Of a stretch of 29,386 bases of DNA, positions 28,956-29,386 are shown one piece after another. The position numbers were made by a program, and so were the translations under genes. The notes below the pieces were generated by a model. That model ran no database searches, was not told the origin of the DNA, and saw only the letters and a program-made list of their open reading frames with translations. Source of the DNA: a virus. The stretch is from IMG/VR virus record IMGVR_UViG_3300006749_000072, positions 1 through 29,386 of that record; one strand, written 5' to 3'. The stretch's first letter is position 1. Each line of letters starts with the position of its first letter.

Positions 28956-29386
28956 ATGCGCTATATACCACATGTCAACACACCGCCAAGAATCAATCAA
29001 TTGCGTACAATGGATTACAAAACATTTGAGGATAAGGACTATGATCTTAACATTGTAGGCATACGATCAAGAAACAGGCGCGCTGATGCATTTGATGATC
29101 ATTTGTGTGTATACTACAAAGAGGGCGGTTTGTGGGTTGAGGAACGATATAATTGCACCGTCGATGCGGGCGCATACTGGATGCAAAACCCATACAAAGA
29201 AGACGGCTGTGCAATCCTCAAAGCGGGCCAATATAGAGGCGTATGGTCTATTGACCTGCACAGGGGTTTATACTCAGGCTTATGCCAAAAAGATAACGCG
29301 CCTGTAACTGTGTGGCGTGACTCAAACAAAGACTTGATACAAGACCAAAGAACAAGTGAAACGGGGTATTTTGGTATTAATTGCCA
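28956..29386 (+). CDS. L,D-transpeptidase-like phage protein, N-terminal part (continues at 1-176)
   Basis: The first 143 codons of a 197-residue protein whose frame continues at base 14 of the window. The start at 28956 has GAGG 5 bases upstream. The sequence follows a phage family recognisable by P-P-R-I-N-Q-L-R-T-M-D-Y, a D-A-F-D-D..V-Y-Y segment, Y-W-M-Q-N-P and A-I-L-K-A-G-Q-Y near residues 80-100. The putative catalytic His, Ser and Cys lie in the C-terminal part. Probably it acts on peptidoglycan, at entry or at lysis; no direct proof in the sequence. Confidence 0.8.
   Translation, partial: MRYIPHVNTPPRINQLRTMDYKTFEDKDYDLNIVGIRSRNRRADAFDDHLCVYYKEGGLWVEERYNCTVDAGAYWMQNPYKEDGCAILKAGQYRGVWSIDLHRGLYSGLCQKDNAPVTVWRDSNKDLIQDQRTSETGYFGINC
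29374..29386. repeat. 13-base terminal overlap identical to bases 1-13
   Basis: GTATTAATTGCCA occurs at both ends of the window. Removing one copy restores a continuous gene, so the overlap reflects a circular or circularly permuted genome rather than a functional repeat. Confidence 0.9.

Noticed and set aside
29374-29386. 13-base end repeat as an attachment site or packaging terminal repeat
   Set aside because: Collapsing it restores a complete reading frame, so it is better explained by circular overlap. No integrase is present.

Overview
The window looks like the complete genome of a small tailed phage (a siphovirus), opened at an arbitrary point of a circular map. The first 13 bases (1-13) are repeated exactly at the end (29374-29386). 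Joining the ends across that overlap restores one uninterrupted 197-codon reading frame that begins at 28956 and ends at 176, so the true circle is probably 29,373 bp. GC is moderate (by eye a little over 40%). Most starts have Shine-Dalgarno sequences of the AAAGGA or GGAGG type, and several promoters read as sigma70-type -35/-10 pairs. The host is therefore a bacterium with ordinary translation initiation, but the sequence does not say which one. No integrase, repressor, polymerase, tRNA or transposase is visible, so a virulent phage that depends on host replication proteins is the simplest reading.

Layout. (1) 28956-546 across the junction: a putative lysis pair, made of an L,D-transpeptidase-like protein and a BhlA-like holin candidate, followed by an unknown gene (641-1036) on its own promoter. 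(2) Minus strand 3963-1148: a DnaQ-like exonuclease followed by three tail-fibre-type genes, ending at back-to-back terminators (1060-1114). (3) Plus strand 4054-9502: a replication initiator carrying regularly spaced iterons inside its coding sequence, small ribbon-helix-helix proteins, a Rad52-like protein with a zinc finger, and terminase small and large subunits with two HTH-type genes between them. (4) 9590-13105: small unknown genes, a beta-class DNA methyltransferase, and a two-gene cassette for 7-deazaguanine DNA modification (a DpdA-like transglycosylase and QueC). (5) 13124-16464: a very large portal-MuF fusion and two small membrane proteins. (6) Minus strand 17520-16507: four tiny unknown genes with their own promoters. 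(7) 17698-28948: prohead protease, major capsid protein, probable decoration protein, connector, gp10-like, tail terminator, a virion protein, tail tube, tail-assembly chaperone pair, tape measure and two distal tail proteins.

How it works together. The structural blocks are tightly packed with ATGA or TAATG overlaps and form a long late operon. Five small or accessory transcription units share a near-perfect palindrome, CAATATA-N-TATATTG, laid over the -35/-10 region. These units are 641-1036, 9590 onward, the DpdA/QueC cassette, 16722 leftward and 17520 leftward. Their transcripts also share an A/C-rich leader (CAACAA..AAAGGACAACAACA) before the start codon. This looks like a phage regulon under one DNA-binding protein, with the two encoded ribbon-helix-helix proteins as candidates. 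The DpdA/QueC pair predicts that guanines in this phage's DNA are partly replaced by a 7-deazaguanine, most simply preQ0, with precursors taken from the host.
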